From JAGVPT01 sp963772165 (GTDB lineage: Bacteria > Bacteroidota > Ignavibacteria > UBA10030 > UBA8401), in contig CAVYWA010000005.1 of NCBI GenBank assembly GCA_963772165.1, positions 248,001 to 312,000 of the forward strand: DNA of 64,000 bases, given 5' to 3'. Of the stretch, positions 9,403 to 18,790 are shown piece after piece (the stretch's first letter is position 1; the number at the start of each line of letters is the position of its first letter). The notes beneath the pieces were generated by a model. It worked only from the letters and a program-made list of their open reading frames with translations. It did no database searches and was not told the DNA's origin. The position numbers were made by a program, and so were the translations under genes.

Positions 9403-10694
9403 TCCCTCGGCAATTGTTCTTTGTGCAATCCGAACAGGGAGCGGATGATGTGAAGCTTCTTGTGCTTTTCTTCTTCGCTTTCTTCGCTCCCGTTCTTCAA
9501 ATTCGTGGTGGGGAGGTGGAGAAGTTTATTCACAATCCGTTTTGTCACCAGGTCGAGTAGCTCTCTATCTTCCGCGGAAAAGCGATTGATGTTCTTTTCC
9601 ACTTCTTCCAGCCTGACCTGTTCGAAGTGAGTGCGCAGGTCGTGTATGGTCGGGTTCACCTGGAGCGAATTATACCAATTGTGGAACTCCGTCAGTTCCT
9701 CAAAAACTATTTCGTTGACTCTGGGGATTTCCGCTTTTCGCTTTTGGAGATTCCGGTCGATGATCACCGAGATGCCGTCCATATCGTGCAAAAAGACGTT
9801 GTCAATGTCGTTTGCACCGGGGTCGACGTTGCGCGGGACGCCAATATCGATGATGAACAAAGGCTTATGCGAACGTTCTTTCATCGCCCGCTGCACGTCG
9901 CTCTTTGCAATGACGTACTGTGTACTTGTTATGGACGAGACGACAATGTCGACCTGAGCCAGCAAGTGTTGAAGCGAGTCAAAGTCAACTGCTGTTCCCC
10001 CGAGTGCTGCAACCAGTTCTTCGGCTTTCGCTCTTGTCCTGTTTGCGACAAAAATTCCCCCGATGCCCCGCCCAACGAGATGTTTTGCGGTCAGTTCGCC
10101 CGTCTCTCCGGCGCCGATCAGGAGGGCAGTTTTTTTCGAAAGGTCCGAGAAAATTTTATTTGCCAACTCTACCGCCGCGTAGCTCACCGAAACGGCTCCC
10201 TCGGTAATTGTCGTCTCTGTCCTCGTTCGTTTTCCGACGTGATACGTCGATTGCAGCAGCCGGTGAAGGAAAGGTCCCGCCGCCTTTTCTTCATACGCGA
10301 TATTGAAATCGTCTTTGAGTTGACCGAGAATTTGGATATCCCCGATAACCATGGAATCGATTCCCGAGGCCACTTTGAACAAGTGCCGTATCGCGTTCGC
10401 CGAGACCATATGGTACAGATGTTCCCGTTTTACAACGCTGCCCGCAGCTTTGAACCCGATCAATTGTTCTTTGAGGGCATCGATGTCCGGCGGAGTATCG
10501 CCGCTGCCCCCGTTGGAATTGTACATGCCGTACAACTCCGTACGGTTGCACGTCGACACGATGAAGCATTCGGAAAAAAACTTGCCCTTCAGAGCGGCAA
10601 CAGCATTCCGGATTTCATCGCTCGACATCCACAACTTCTCTCGTACCTCAAGAGGAGCGGTGCGGTGATTAATTCCAACGGCAACAAGATTCAT
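9399..10694 (-). CDS. hemA: Glutamyl-tRNA reductase
   Basis: This 431-aa protein has the GluTR signatures: VGINHRTAPLEVREKL at the N-terminus, the catalytic cysteine in STCNRTELYG (about residue 50), and GAGETGELTAKHLVGRG, the NADPH-binding Rossmann motif near residue 190. A helical C-terminal dimerisation region follows. It reduces Glu-tRNA to glutamate-1-semialdehyde, the first committed step of tetrapyrrole synthesis by the C5 route. The gene follows the cytochrome-assembly-like membrane gene by 30 bases and heads the run of soluble heme enzymes. Confidence 0.95.
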   Translation of the reverse strand: MNLVAVGINHRTAPLEVREKLWMSSDEIRNAVAALKGKFFSECFIVSTCNRTELYGMYNSNGGSGDTPPDIDALKEQLIGFKAAGSVVKREHLYHMVSANAIRHLFKVASGIDSMVIGDIQILGQLKDDFNIAYEEKAAGPFLHRLLQSTYHVGKRTRTETTITEGAVSVSYAAVELANKIFSDLSKKTALLIGAGETGELTAKHLVGRGIGGIFVANRTRAKAEELVAALGGTAVDFDSLQHLLAQVDIVVSSITSTQYVIAKSDVQRAMKERSHKPLFIIDIGVPRNVDPGANDIDNVFLHDMDGISVIIDRNLQKRKAEIPRVNEIVFEELTEFHNWYNSLQVNPTIHDLRTHFEQVRLEEVEKNINRFSAEDRELLDLVTKRIVNKLLHLPTTNLKNGSEESEEEKHKKLHIIRSLFGLHKEQLPRE

Positions 10695-10724
10695 AATGTG
10701 GCAAGACAGCGAACACGATGGGGA

Positions 10725-11549
10725 TCAATAGAATTTATGGAACGCGCTGAAATAAACATTGATAATCGTCAGCGAAAAAAATGAAACCGCAAACGCGATA
10801 ATCGAAAGAATCATAATTTTTCTTCCCTGCCAGCCGATCGTTCTTTTCGCCCCCAACCCGACTCCATACATTGCCCAGATGAAGACCGTTCCGATCAACT
10901 TCGGGTCAAAGTACGAAAAATGTTCAAACGCGCGTGGGAGCCAGAACAGTCCGACCGAAATCGCAATCGTCAAAAACGAAAATCCAAAAACAATCGACAG
11001 CATCGACATCCTCTCAAGGGTTTCGAGATTGGGAAGCTTGGTGTAAATGACGCCGAAGCGGCTCGATTTAATGTGATGGTAGAGCATCAGGTACAAAAAC
11101 CCGTAGACGGCTGAAATTGCAATGGCGGCGTATCCGAGCAGCGCGCTGGAGACATGAATGCCGAGAAGGTTGCTGCGTAATATTGGTTTCACTTCAGACA
11201 AATCTTCGATAAAACACGAAGAAAGGGTTTGGAAAATGAAAGCGAGGATGAGAATGAAATATCCGGTGTTTTTGACTTTTGTCCGGAATTCAATCACCGT
11301 GTACGCAGCGGCAATAGAGAACGAAATGATAGACATTATTTCGAATATCGTCGTGATCGGCGGATGATTGAACAAGACGGTTCGCATCAGAAGGTAGGCC
11401 AAGTGTATCACGAGCGTAGCAAGAAGAAGGGGCGTCTTTACGCGCTCCGCGAAGACGGAGTCTTTGAAAAAAGCTTTGGCGTATGCCCACACCGTCCAAA
11501 AATAAAGAACAGGGAGAGCGATCGTAAACGCGTCAATAACGGACTTCAT
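10725..11549 (-). CDS. CcsA/HemX-family integral membrane protein (cytochrome c assembly / heme handling)
   Basis: From the ATG at 11,549 (AGGAA six bases upstream) the protein is 274 aa with about eight hydrophobic segments. Longer in-frame starts exist but add an unlikely polar extension. The segment HVSSALLGYAAIAISAVYGF and the later GVGLGAKRTIGWQGRK resemble the CcsA/CcmC/HemX superfamily, whose members move or stabilise heme for cytochrome c maturation, or modulate HemA. The tryptophan-rich heme-binding WWD core of true CcsA is not evident, which points to the shorter HemX-like branch. It is directly upstream of hemA, as hemX is in other bacteria, and is probably the first gene of the heme operon. 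Confidence 0.75.
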   Translation of the reverse strand: MKSVIDAFTIALPVLYFWTVWAYAKAFFKDSVFAERVKTPLLLATLVIHLAYLLMRTVLFNHPPITTIFEIMSIISFSIAAAYTVIEFRTKVKNTGYFILILAFIFQTLSSCFIEDLSEVKPILRSNLLGIHVSSALLGYAAIAISAVYGFLYLMLYHHIKSSRFGVIYTKLPNLETLERMSMLSIVFGFSFLTIAISVGLFWLPRAFEHFSYFDPKLIGTVFIWAMYGVGLGAKRTIGWQGRKIMILSIIAFAVSFFSLTIINVYFSAFHKFY

Positions 11550-11672
11550 TGCATTTCCTGTCATAATTTCGTGCTTCTCTATAAATTTACGCAAAGGTTG
11601 AAGGATAAGCAAGGAGCGGAGAGTGGAAGGTTTTGACGATGCATTCCTATGGCTGCTTTTGTTGATATTTCG
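11550..11672. promoter_or_regulatory. Likely promoter/leader region of the heme operon
   Basis: This short gap lies between the first heme-operon gene and the terminator of the upstream secreted protease gene. Transcription of the heme operon must start here if that terminator works. I cannot point to a convincing promoter motif. The stretch is mixed composition with no strong hairpin. Confidence 0.35.
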
Positions 11673-11712
11673 ACAAATAAAAAATCCCCGAAACATCATT
11701 TGCTTCGGGGAT
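11673..11712 (-). terminator. Rho-independent terminator after the secreted protease gene
   Basis: ATCCCCGAA (11,684-11,692) pairs with TTCGGGGAT (11,704-11,712) around an 11-base loop. On the minus strand the stem is followed by a TTTTTTATT tract. It lies about 75 bases after the stop of the 1188-aa protease gene and separates that unit from the heme operon. Confidence 0.85.
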
Positions 11713-11787
11713 CATTTTAACAAACGAAGTCCTGACTTACTCGATTAAAGACATCTTTCCAACTTGGCGAAAACACACAACGTGTGA

Positions 11788-14700
11788 TCACTTTGCGAAC
11801 AACATCTTGCGCGTTTCATTTATTCCAGGTGCGACCAATCGGTAAAAGTAAATTCCGCTGGAGAGATGAGAGCCATTGAACTGCTGGTTGTAGACTCCCT
11901 CGCTCTGAATTCCATTGACAAGCGTTGCCACTTCGCGACCTAGCACATCGTAAACTTTTAGACTCACCTGTCCCGGCGTGGTTACATGATAAGTAATCAC
12001 CGTTGTAGGATTAAAAGGGTTCGGATAGTTGCCAAGCAGTGTATACTCGGTTGGAGGTTGAACAACATTTTGTTTCAGATTCTGACCACCACCGCGTAGA
12101 TCGATCTTAAAGTATGCCGTGTCGCCAAGGACTCTATGCGCCTCACATGCTCCTTGCGATGACGGAAACAAATTGTCCAATTCTTTTGAAACAGCTAAAG
12201 CATTGTCCATATCCTGCTGTTCAAAATAATAGTAAACAAACTTGTCATATAAAGCCAATTCCACTACACTTGCATTCTTATATCTACTTATTACACTGTC
12301 AATCAATGCTAATTTGTTTTCCTTATCAATATCGCTCAATATTAAACCTGCCATCGCATAAAGAGTATTATTCTGATTGTTATTAAACAATGACATATAA
12401 AGAGCTTTTGAGCTTTCAAATTGATCAAAGGTGAATGTTTCCTTCAGTAAATTCAATGCGTTGTATGAAACGGTGTAATCAGGATAATTCATTACCAGAT
12501 TGAGACATAACTTCCTTGCGTCGATCAGGTCATTTGTCGCAATAAACTGATTTGCCGAATCTAATTCTGACAACATCGGCAACACATTGCCTTGAGAAGC
12601 ATAAATACTACCGTCGGTTTTACTCAAGGGTGGCGCTGTGATAGATACACTTGAAGAAAGATACGGACTAGATAATACAGTACCTGTACCGCCGTTCATA
12701 AAATTATTCGAGTTAGTGGTCCCCCACCAATTATTGTTTGCATAAATTGCGGTCCCAGACATGTTGTAAACGTTCCATGAAGTGTTTACAAGATTATCAT
12801 ACCCGCCACTCAAAGGCGAATTTTGACCAAGCATAGGTAGGGAATTATTCCAACAAAAGACACCATATGAATTTCCGGTAACATTGTTATTGCCTTGTGT
12901 ACTTCCGCTCCCGAATTTTGGATTTGAGCTGGTAGTGCAATAAACACCATAACCATTATTTTGAAGGTAATTCTTATATAAAGTCGGCGAAGAAGAAGTT
13001 AAATAAACACCGGCGTTAGAGTTGTTATGAATGTTGTTAGTCTGGATTGATGGGCTGGAGCTATAAAGGTAAATCCCATTAGTGCAATTCTTTATCGCAC
13101 AATTTGAGATACCAAGACTGACTCCGTTTTCATAAATTCCGCTGTTGGCATTTTTTATTACACAGTACGAAATTGTCCCCCCATGCACACTGGAGGTTAG
13201 TTGTATGCCGTTATTTGTTGAACTGTTGGGAGATATAAAATCAAAGGTAATCGGTGTGGACGCTGAACCGGTGGCATACAAAGCGGTTTGGACAATAAGC
13301 GCAGTACCTCCGGGAAAATAGATGTATACACCAGGATTAATTGTAAGTGATGCCGTTGCAACCACCGAAACATTCCCAACAACAATCGTATTCTCATTCC
13401 AGGTTGTGTTGGTCGCGATTGCTCCGGAGACAGTCGTTCCGACATTATACCAATAATCGTCTGAGGGAGCGGAGGTTTTGCCCTGCGTATCTGTCGCGAT
13501 TAAATGGTAGCGGTAATACAAAACCACTCCGCTTGGCAAACCGGAAGGTGGAGGATTGTTGTCGGTGAACGTTGTTGTTTGTAACGGGGACGAATTGAGC
13601 TTCGTGTAAGTTAACGAGCCTCCACTGAAGTAAGCAGCCCTATAGATGTCGTAAGATCCTACAATTGCCCCATTACTGAACATATTCGGTTCCTGATTTG
13701 CTGTCCAATTTACGACAACTTGACCTGATGCGTTCAATGACGCTTGAACATCTTGAGGCCTTGAAGGCGAGGCATTCTGAACAGTATTAACGAAAATATT
13801 AAAAGTATATACTCCGGCATTAAACCCCGTTATTTCAAAACCGATTTTATTAGCATTATTGTACAGGTCTGAGCTTGGATTACTTGCGGGGGTGAACACT
13901 TGAGCGATTCCTATATCAAATTGATCCTTACCGTCACCTGTAAAAATTGTCGGCGGTGCTTGATCCAACGCCCCTGTGATAAAATCCAAATGATAATGAA
14001 TGGCAGCTGGCGTTTGAGCAAGACCCTGCCAAGTCCATGGAACATCTTGTCTCTTACCATATCCATTCACACGACTTGATGTGCCGCGCTGAAACACGGG
14101 CAAGTTTCCTGTGCCACCATATATATTTGGGGATTCATAAGGCACACTCCAGTTAAACCTTCCGTCCGCAGTTATAATGCCAACTCCGTTCCCCTGGTCT
14201 ATCGTTTGATGTAATACATACAACCCTTTTGCCGTCGGAACATTATTATCAGGAACATCAAATGCAGAAATTCTTTGATGATTTTCCAAGAGATAATATT
14301 CATCCGTTCCGCCACCGGGAACGCTTATGCGATATGCTACTCCAGTAGTGATAAAATCTGGAAGTGTATTGTTAAATATTGTTCGCGTTGTTGAAATATC
14401 GGTGATAGAATTAAAATTGATCCACCCAAGTTTATATCTCTCGAAGGAGTTTGCGAACTCGCCCGGAGTACCCCATCCGTTAGTCAATCCCCACGTTCCA
14501 AGTTGGGTGTGATATTCATCTCCTCCAAGAAGCCAATGACTGAATTCGTGGCGGGCGTATTGCCAAAAAGTACCTGAACTCAAATCACCAAAGTCAGGCT
14601 GAATCACAGTGACGCCTGAACCTCGCCGTCCCACACTAAAGTCAGGATAACACAATTGTATAGTTCTTGCGTTATTATCAACAGCAAATCCAGGTGGTGG

Positions 14701-15354
14701 TGGAAAACCGAGATAATCTCCCCCTAGTGAAGCCTCACCACCCGGCACGAGGTTAAGATTATTCTCGACTGTTGACGTATTTGGCAAATCGCAAGCAATA
14801 TTCCGCCACATCATAAAAATCATATCAACTGTCCCATCAGAGCTGTTTGTCAGTTGATAATCTGAATTTATCGTCCATTGGTCAAATTGTGCAAAATTCA
14901 TTGTTGTATTAAGTTGCTGTAATACATCTTTATGAATATCCGTGCTTTTCATAGAATTATTCAAATAATATTGCCTGCTATGGGGAGTAATCACGGATAC
15001 TGCGATTCCTGTCATTTTGAGGCTATTGAATGACATTTGGTTGAAAAAATCTGTAAAACCACCCGGTGTCGGAGTTGCGCTCCAGGTCTGATCCACCGTT
15101 GCATTCATATAGACGGGCGCCTGCCCTTTAGGCCAATTGCTGTTCGAGGGTTCGTAATTATCATCGGGAAATTGGACATAAACAATAAGAACATTCAATT
15201 GCCCCGCTGATGGCATAAACCTCCCACCTGTTTGTTCCGATGATTGCAGAATTACTTGCGTGTTGCAATTAGATTGGTCTACCATTTGACCAATAAGTGA
15301 AGAAGACAAAACAATAGCTACGACAGACACGAGAAATACTTTTCGAAGTAACAT
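11788..15354 (-). CDS. Secreted M6-like metalloprotease with parallel beta-helix and T9SS sorting domain
   Basis: The start at 15,354 is preceded by GGAGGAATT, giving 1188 aa. After a signal peptide the N-terminal half holds a zinc-protease site, YARHEFSHWLLGGDEYH (HExxH), in an M6 (immune inhibitor A) context. A fibronectin-like segment follows (SRPQDVQASLNASGQVVVNW). The region after about residue 650 contains right-handed beta-helix repeats (NGIYLYSSSPSIQTNNIHNN and relatives). The last 90 residues are a type IX sorting domain with YPNPFNPTTVITYHV and KVYDVLGREVATLV. The protein should pass the outer membrane by T9SS and act at the surface or outside. Substrate unknown. The next gene upstream, 15 bases away, is another T9SS cargo, so the two are probably one unit. 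Confidence 0.85.
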   Translation of the reverse strand: MLLRKVFLVSVVAIVLSSSLIGQMVDQSNCNTQVILQSSEQTGGRFMPSAGQLNVLIVYVQFPDDNYEPSNSNWPKGQAPVYMNATVDQTWSATPTPGGFTDFFNQMSFNSLKMTGIAVSVITPHSRQYYLNNSMKSTDIHKDVLQQLNTTMNFAQFDQWTINSDYQLTNSSDGTVDMIFMMWRNIACDLPNTSTVENNLNLVPGGEASLGGDYLGFPPPPGFAVDNNARTIQLCYPDFSVGRRGSGVTVIQPDFGDLSSGTFWQYARHEFSHWLLGGDEYHTQLGTWGLTNGWGTPGEFANSFERYKLGWINFNSITDISTTRTIFNNTLPDFITTGVAYRISVPGGGTDEYYLLENHQRISAFDVPDNNVPTAKGLYVLHQTIDQGNGVGIITADGRFNWSVPYESPNIYGGTGNLPVFQRGTSSRVNGYGKRQDVPWTWQGLAQTPAAIHYHLDFITGALDQAPPTIFTGDGKDQFDIGIAQVFTPASNPSSDLYNNANKIGFEITGFNAGVYTFNIFVNTVQNASPSRPQDVQASLNASGQVVVNWTANQEPNMFSNGAIVGSYDIYRAAYFSGGSLTYTKLNSSPLQTTTFTDNNPPPSGLPSGVVLYYRYHLIATDTQGKTSAPSDDYWYNVGTTVSGAIATNTTWNENTIVVGNVSVVATASLTINPGVYIYFPGGTALIVQTALYATGSASTPITFDFISPNSSTNNGIQLTSSVHGGTISYCVIKNANSGIYENGVSLGISNCAIKNCTNGIYLYSSSPSIQTNNIHNNSNAGVYLTSSSPTLYKNYLQNNGYGVYCTTSSNPKFGSGSTQGNNNVTGNSYGVFCWNNSLPMLGQNSPLSGGYDNLVNTSWNVYNMSGTAIYANNNWWGTTNSNNFMNGGTGTVLSSPYLSSSVSITAPPLSKTDGSIYASQGNVLPMLSELDSANQFIATNDLIDARKLCLNLVMNYPDYTVSYNALNLLKETFTFDQFESSKALYMSLFNNNQNNTLYAMAGLILSDIDKENKLALIDSVISRYKNASVVELALYDKFVYYYFEQQDMDNALAVSKELDNLFPSSQGACEAHRVLGDTAYFKIDLRGGGQNLKQNVVQPPTEYTLLGNYPNPFNPTTVITYHVTTPGQVSLKVYDVLGREVATLVNGIQSEGVYNQQFNGSHLSSGIYFYRLVAPGINETRKMLFAK

Positions 15355-15368
15355 AATTCCTCCCATTT

Positions 15369-16250
15369 TTATTTTGCATAAACAATTTTGTTCGTTTGTA
15401 CAAATTGCCCCGCTACCATCCTCACAAAATATACTCCGCTTGATAATCCTCTTGGCTCAAAACGCACCGAATATTCTCCCCTGTGCTGAAACCCATCCAC
15501 GAGTCTGGTAATCTGTCTTCCTATCACATCATAAATAGTTATATTTATTCTACTGTCTATCGGAAGTGAATATAAAAATGTCGTTGCGGGATTAAATGGA
15601 TCGGGAAATGCGGGATAAAGCACATAGGCTGAAGGGACGGCTTTTTCGGAAAGTTGGTTCACAACCGTTACACTACCATAAGATATTCCATTAATAATAC
15701 ATCCAATAAGTTCCAAGTTAGGTGTTTGCTCGGCATCGCCGATACTTAAGCAGTAACCAAACCCTGCCGCAAGATAATCTTCATACAGCCATAACGAAAA
15801 GTTCGTTGTATCGGATCCTTGACTGTAATATCCGATCTCCTTTACCTGCGTTTCCCTGCCTACAACAAAATCCCAATAGACATCATCAACTCGTCCCGCA
15901 ATCCTTCCCCCGGGACCACCCTGAACTGTCCATACCTCATTTTTCTTTGCGGTGAGTTTATACCTAAGCCATGCATAAGGTGCTTGTAGTGGAGAAATAG
16001 TAACATTCAATACAGAATCAATTTTATAGAGTGGCACATTGGAAGTGTCAAAAAAAAGATACCGACATCCGCTTGCGATAGAGTCTCGGGTCAATTTGGT
16101 TTGCTCGAAATCATTGGAATCTGGACCCTCCTGATAGCGCCAAACATCTCCGACTTGAGACGGAAAGAAACTTTCTGCAGAAGAATCAGTTTGTGAGTAA
16201 AGGCCAGAAGGGAAAATTAAGCTTAAAATCAAAACCAGAATAATCTTCAT
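15369..16250 (-). CDS. Secreted protein of unknown function with T9SS sorting domain, 293 aa
   Basis: I take the ATG at 16,250, which puts the signal peptide MKIILVLILSLIFPSGLYSQ at the very start. A longer reading begins at 16,283. The mature N-terminal part has no family I recognise (VGDVWRYQEGPDSNDFEQTK, then WTVQGGPGGR). The C-terminal 80 residues form a type IX sorting domain with YPAFPDPFNPATTFLYSL, YDVIGRQITRLVDG and SGVYFVRMVAGQFVQTNKIVYAK. It is the first gene of a two-gene unit with the M6-like protease and may be its partner or substrate. Confidence 0.8.
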   Translation of the reverse strand: MKIILVLILSLIFPSGLYSQTDSSAESFFPSQVGDVWRYQEGPDSNDFEQTKLTRDSIASGCRYLFFDTSNVPLYKIDSVLNVTISPLQAPYAWLRYKLTAKKNEVWTVQGGPGGRIAGRVDDVYWDFVVGRETQVKEIGYYSQGSDTTNFSLWLYEDYLAAGFGYCLSIGDAEQTPNLELIGCIINGISYGSVTVVNQLSEKAVPSAYVLYPAFPDPFNPATTFLYSLPIDSRINITIYDVIGRQITRLVDGFQHRGEYSVRFEPRGLSSGVYFVRMVAGQFVQTNKIVYAK

Positions 16251-16283
16251 AATAGCCTTCTTTACTAATAATTCATTCGGCAC

Positions 16284-17223
16284 TAAATAACTCTTAGGGA
16301 AAAAATCTTAGCTTCTTGCTTTCCGTTTCCAAAGGACATATAAAATTGATCAAAACCTTCTCTTTCAAAACAGAGCAAGCAAGGTTTTCATATTGATCTC
16401 CATTTTATTATCTGATATTGAATAAAAAAACAGGCAATGACTGGCAAGGAGCCATTGAAAAGGCAATGTAAATCGTGGTCTTTAATTAGATTTAAAGTTT
16501 CTTTGTGGGTTCCCATATTCCCCGCCCTAAGAGGTCAATGCAAGGTTAATACTATTTTACGATGATGTCAAGAGAAAAATTGCGATTACGCAAATATCTT
16601 ACAACTGTGCAGAATCCAAAAGAGAAGATTGTAGATATTTATTTCGAACAAGTGTGTTGCTTAGATTGAAATGGAGCAAATTAGATTGCCTTTGTATTTA
16701 TATCCCGTGAGATGGTTATTATGGAAATTTTGACCTGACGAAAATTATTTGAAATTTCCAGATAACTTGGATTCGGTGCAGATATTCGAGGTGAGCGGTA
16801 AAATGATAGCACGGATTGGATTCAACCTTGACAGTTCCTCCGAGAGTTGGCAATGAAGTAAGATGTCGAAAATGTCGATCCGACGCCTCAGCAGTTTCTG
16901 ATCCACGAAAAATCAAAAAACCCATAGTCCATCTGCTGATAGCAGCACGTCCTACGGGTCAATTAGTTCTCTTCTAATTAAAATCTCTAAAATCCGTATG
17001 CCCCGCAACATGTCCTCCAGCAAACTGTCGTTAATGTATGCGATAATGACGGGAAATGCAATCTTAAGCGCGGATTGCATTGAGTTTTGGCGCGTTTCGA
17101 CGAGTTGATCGGACATCTTCTTAAAATGCGCTGCTATCCTTGATATTCGGTTGTTGCTTTGCTACTTTGATATTACGGAAAGCAGCTAATTCAAATTAAA
17201 ATTTTCCAAGTAGAGAAGCCTCC
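16284..17223. other. 940-bp AT-rich intergenic region
   Basis: No convincing gene is visible between the divergently arranged T9SS cargo unit and the TatD fusion gene. The longest open stretch on the minus strand (16,719-16,925) lacks a ribosome site and any recognisable domain. The region must contain promoters for both flanking units, but I cannot place them. A short inverted repeat (TGCTGATAGCAGCA) lies near 16,931-16,944. Confidence 0.5.
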
Positions 17224-18627
17224 ATGTTTATAGATTCTCACGCACATTTATTCTATCCCGATTTTAAAGATGATGTCGACGAGGTCATCCGACGCGCGGT
17301 CGATGCCGGAGTAAATTTCTTCGTTGTTCCCGGCACAAATGTTGAAACGAGCAAACAGGCCATCGCTCTCTCAGAACGCTATGACGCTGTATACGCCTGC
17401 GTCGGTATGCATCCGTTGGACATGGCAGAAGCGGATGATGATGCGCTCCGGGAAATTAAAAGACTCAGCGAGCACAAGAAAGTTGTTGCCATCGGTGAAA
17501 TCGGGCTCGATTATTACTACGACACAACACCGAAGGACAAACAGCGTCGGATGTTTCAAGCTCAAATCGAAATCGCGATTCGCCGCAACCTTCCTGTCGT
17601 TATTCACACGAGAGATTCGATGGACGACGCTGTTTCCGCCGTCGAGGATATGATTCGGAAAAACGAATATTGGCGGAGCCAGCAGGCCACATCGAACAGC
17701 CGTTTTGCAGCGCCTAAAGGCGTGTTTCACTGTTTCTCCGGCGACGCGCAAACTGCAAGGAAATTGTTCACACTCGGTTTTTTGGTCTCCTACCCGGGCA
17801 TTGTGACGTTTAAAAACTCTTCAGCGGCGGAGACGTTGAAGACGATAGGCTACGACCATATTATGTTGGAGACAGATTCGCCATATCTCACACCGGCTCC
17901 GCATCGGGGGAAACGAAACGAGCCGATGTATATTCCTCAGATCGGGAAAAAAGTTGCGGAGATTTGCAAGGGCACGGAAAGAGATGTCGCCCGCACGACG
18001 ACGTACAATGCAAAACGCCTCTTCAATATCGGTTCGCTCGGCGATCCTGTCTTTACGTATTCGTTGGGCCGTTCTCTCTATATCAATCTTACTATCCGGT
18101 GTGACGCCGATTGCGTTTTCTGTGATAGAAAAGGAGAGGCGGTTGTGAAAGGACATAATTTGAAAATCACGCGCGAACCGACAGTCCATGAGGTTATCGA
18201 AGAAATTAAAGACCCAAAGGCATACGACGAAATTGTTTTTTGCGGTTACGGGGAGCCGACAATCCGATTCGATGCCGTAAAAGAAATCGGTACCTGGGTG
18301 AAGGCAAACGGCGGCAAAGTCCGGCTCAACACCGACGGACATGGAAGCCTCATCAATAAAAGAAATATTGCACCGGAACTCTACGGAATCGTCGATACGG
18401 TATCGATTAGTTTAAACTCGGTCGACCCCGTGCAATACGGCCAATTGATGAGGATCAACGGGGAAAAAAATCATGCGGCGATGATCGAATTTGCCGCTGA
18501 AGCGAAAAAATACGTTTCCCAAGTTGTCATGAGCGTTGTGGGGATGGATGAGGTGGATGTCGAGGAAGCGAAGAAGTATGTCGAAGAAGTTCTTGGCGTA
18601 AAGTACAGGGTGAGGCCATACTTTTAG
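17224..18627 (+). CDS. TatD-family metal-dependent DNase fused to a TatD-associated radical SAM domain
   Basis: The 467-aa protein has two complete parts. Residues 1-270 form a TatD hydrolase: MFIDSHAHLFYPDF with two metal histidines, VAIGEIGLDYYYD, LPVVIHTRDS, GVFHCFSGD and the ETDSPYLTPAPHRGKRNEP loop. Residues 280-467 contain a radical SAM core with LTIRCDADCVFCDRKGE (CxxxCxxC) and FCGYGEPTIRFDAV. Free-standing TatD-linked radical SAM proteins are known beside tatD genes. Here they form one chain with no stop between them. TatD members are 3'-5' exonucleases or quality-control nucleases; the radical SAM substrate is unknown. The gene seems to stand alone, with repeat hairpins after it. Confidence 0.88.
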   Translation: MFIDSHAHLFYPDFKDDVDEVIRRAVDAGVNFFVVPGTNVETSKQAIALSERYDAVYACVGMHPLDMAEADDDALREIKRLSEHKKVVAIGEIGLDYYYDTTPKDKQRRMFQAQIEIAIRRNLPVVIHTRDSMDDAVSAVEDMIRKNEYWRSQQATSNSRFAAPKGVFHCFSGDAQTARKLFTLGFLVSYPGIVTFKNSSAAETLKTIGYDHIMLETDSPYLTPAPHRGKRNEPMYIPQIGKKVAEICKGTERDVARTTTYNAKRLFNIGSLGDPVFTYSLGRSLYINLTIRCDADCVFCDRKGEAVVKGHNLKITREPTVHEVIEEIKDPKAYDEIVFCGYGEPTIRFDAVKEIGTWVKANGGKVRLNTDGHGSLINKRNIAPELYGIVDTVSISLNSVDPVQYGQLMRINGEKNHAAMIEFAAEAKKYVSQVVMSVVGMDEVDVEEAKKYVEEVLGVKYRVRPYF

Positions 18628-18653
18628 ACCGTTGATGGACAATGATTAAAGAG

Positions 18654-18699
18654 CGTTCCCAAACAGCCTGTCCCGCGGCAGCGGGAGAGTTTGGGAACG
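18654..18699. repeat. Nested inverted repeat (GTTCCCAAAC/GTTTGGGAAC)
   Basis: An 11-bp outer stem (CGTTCCCAAAC with GTTTGGGAACG) encloses a second stem, TCCCGC/GCGGGA. It follows the TatD-radical SAM stop by 27 bases. The element has no T-run, so it looks more like an extragenic palindromic repeat than a classic terminator. It shares the GTTCCCAA arm with the next hairpin. Confidence 0.7.
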
Positions 18700-18737
18700 A
18701 GGTCTAAATGGGCCTCGGGACCTATTAACTTATTATG

Positions 18738-18764
18738 TCGTTCCCAACGTCTCGTTGGGAACGA
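18738..18764. repeat. Perfect inverted repeat TCGTTCCCAACG/CGTTGGGAACGA
   Basis: Twelve-base arms flank a three-base loop, a perfect hairpin 27 bases before the start of the HEAT/cyclophilin gene. It is related in sequence to the nested repeat 40 bases to its left. Two related palindromes in one gap suggest a dispersed family. A 5'-leader regulatory role is possible but unproven. Confidence 0.7.
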
Positions 18765-18790
18765 AGGTCGTCTACCTTTCAATTGCATCG

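Noticed and set aside
9627..10784. 385-residue open frame antisense to hemA
   Set aside because: It mirrors the hemA coding sequence, has no recognisable domain, and hemA itself is unambiguous.
16719..16925. 68-residue minus-strand reading in the 940-bp intergenic region
   Set aside because: No ribosome site, no domain, odd composition and no neighbour relation.
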